DNA from: Marinosulfonomonas sp.
GTDB taxonomy: Bacteria > Pseudomonadota > Alphaproteobacteria > Rhodobacterales > Rhodobacteraceae
Direction: 5' to 3'
NCBI GenBank assembly: GCA_015494385.1
Contig: WGBJ01000392.1
Location: forward strand, 1-5,261
Length of the DNA stretch: 5,261 bases
In this document: positions 4,968 through 5,261 of the stretch, one piece after another
Position numbering within the stretch: the first letter of the stretch is position 1
How the letters are laid out: each line of letters starts with the position of its first letter
The notes under the pieces: generated by a model
What the model was told of the DNA's origin: nothing
Databases searched by the model: none
What the model saw: only the letters and a program-made list of their open reading frames with translations
Position numbers and translations under genes: made by a program

Positions 4968-5261
4968 GCAGCCAATAGGCGGTTGATTTCACGGCGCACC
5001 AGCTTGCGCACATTGCGGGTGATCCGCTCGCCCAAAGCCCCTTGCAGTTCCTGACGCACGATCTCGCTTACCATTTCACGCAGAGCTTCTTCGTCGAATT
5101 CCGGATCATCACCGGCAAACAGGCCAGCGGCCAGATCATCACCGGGTTTTTCATCCTCGATGATTTCGGCATCTTCGATTTCGTCCATGGATTTCTTGTC
5201 GCCCATCATATCCCGAATGGGGGCTGTCATAACGGCCTCGGCTTCGGCGTCTTCCTCGAAT
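4952..5261 (-). CDS. Acidic protein with basic helical C-terminus, function unknown (partial, 5' end beyond the right edge)
   Basis: The minus-strand frame is open from the right edge to a TAG at 4954-4952, giving 102 visible C-terminal residues. An ATG at 5230 lies in this frame, but ten in-frame acidic and alanine-rich codons (FEEDAEAEAV) precede it, so it is probably internal. The visible part has a long acidic, probably disordered stretch (MDEIEDAEIIEDEKPGDD and following), then a predicted amphipathic helical end: EEALREMVSEIVRQELQG, then GERITRNVRKLVRREINRLL. This tail resembles a conserved Rhodobacterales protein I know only as hypothetical. Its spacing of hydrophobic residues and the LVRREI motif also recall the C-terminal oligomerisation region of the polar organiser PopZ (DUF2497), but that is tentative. 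There is no membrane segment or signal in the visible part. It converges on cobQ with a 9-bp gap. Confidence 0.78.
   Translation of the reverse strand, partial: FEEDAEAEAVMTAPIRDMMGDKKSMDEIEDAEIIEDEKPGDDLAAGLFAGDDPEFDEEALREMVSEIVRQELQGALGERITRNVRKLVRREINRLLAAQDFD

Overview
The window looks like ordinary chromosomal DNA from an alphaproteobacterium, most likely the Rhodobacterales (Roseobacter/Rhodobacter group). This rests on moderately high GC, the wording of the EF-P, CobQ and Cfa-like proteins, and two small proteins (1189-1500 on +, 4952 to the right edge on -) that resemble proteins I know mainly from that order. The taxonomic call comes from recognising protein sequence; no search was run.

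Layout, left to right. (1) The left edge holds most of a Phd/YefM-family antitoxin gene on the minus strand, cut by the window boundary, with a candidate autoregulated promoter at about 292-322. (2) efp, encoding translation elongation factor P, lies on the minus strand at 415-978. (3) A 210-bp divergent intergenic region (979-1188) separates efp from a conserved small protein of unknown function (1189-1500, +), which ends in a textbook intrinsic terminator (1523-1554). (4) A cyclopropane-fatty-acid-synthase-like SAM methyltransferase (1651-2856, +) starts at GTG and is preceded by a compact regulatory region with two TTGCC/GGCAA dyads and a sigma-54-like -24/-12 element. (5) Convergent to it, sharing a TTAA tetranucleotide as both stop codons, is a small membrane protein of the YdjM/DUF457-like metal-dependent hydrolase type (2853-3446, -, TTG start). 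(6) Divergent from that by 50 bp is cobQ, cobyric acid synthase (3497-4942, +). (7) At the right edge is the C-terminal part of an acidic protein (4952 onward, -), convergent to cobQ with a 9-bp gap.

The genes do not form one pathway. They cover translation (EF-P), membrane lipid modification (Cfa-like), cobalamin biosynthesis (CobQ), a toxin-antitoxin-type regulator and three poorly characterised proteins. Strand changes are frequent, so most genes are probably transcribed singly. I see no mobile element, CRISPR array, tRNA, rRNA or convincing new multi-gene system. The points most worth a second look are the altered active-site positions of the Cfa-like enzyme, the sigma-54-like promoter with tandem dyads before it, the paired TGTACA-like sites before the antitoxin gene, and the possibly PopZ-like C-terminus of the protein at the right edge.
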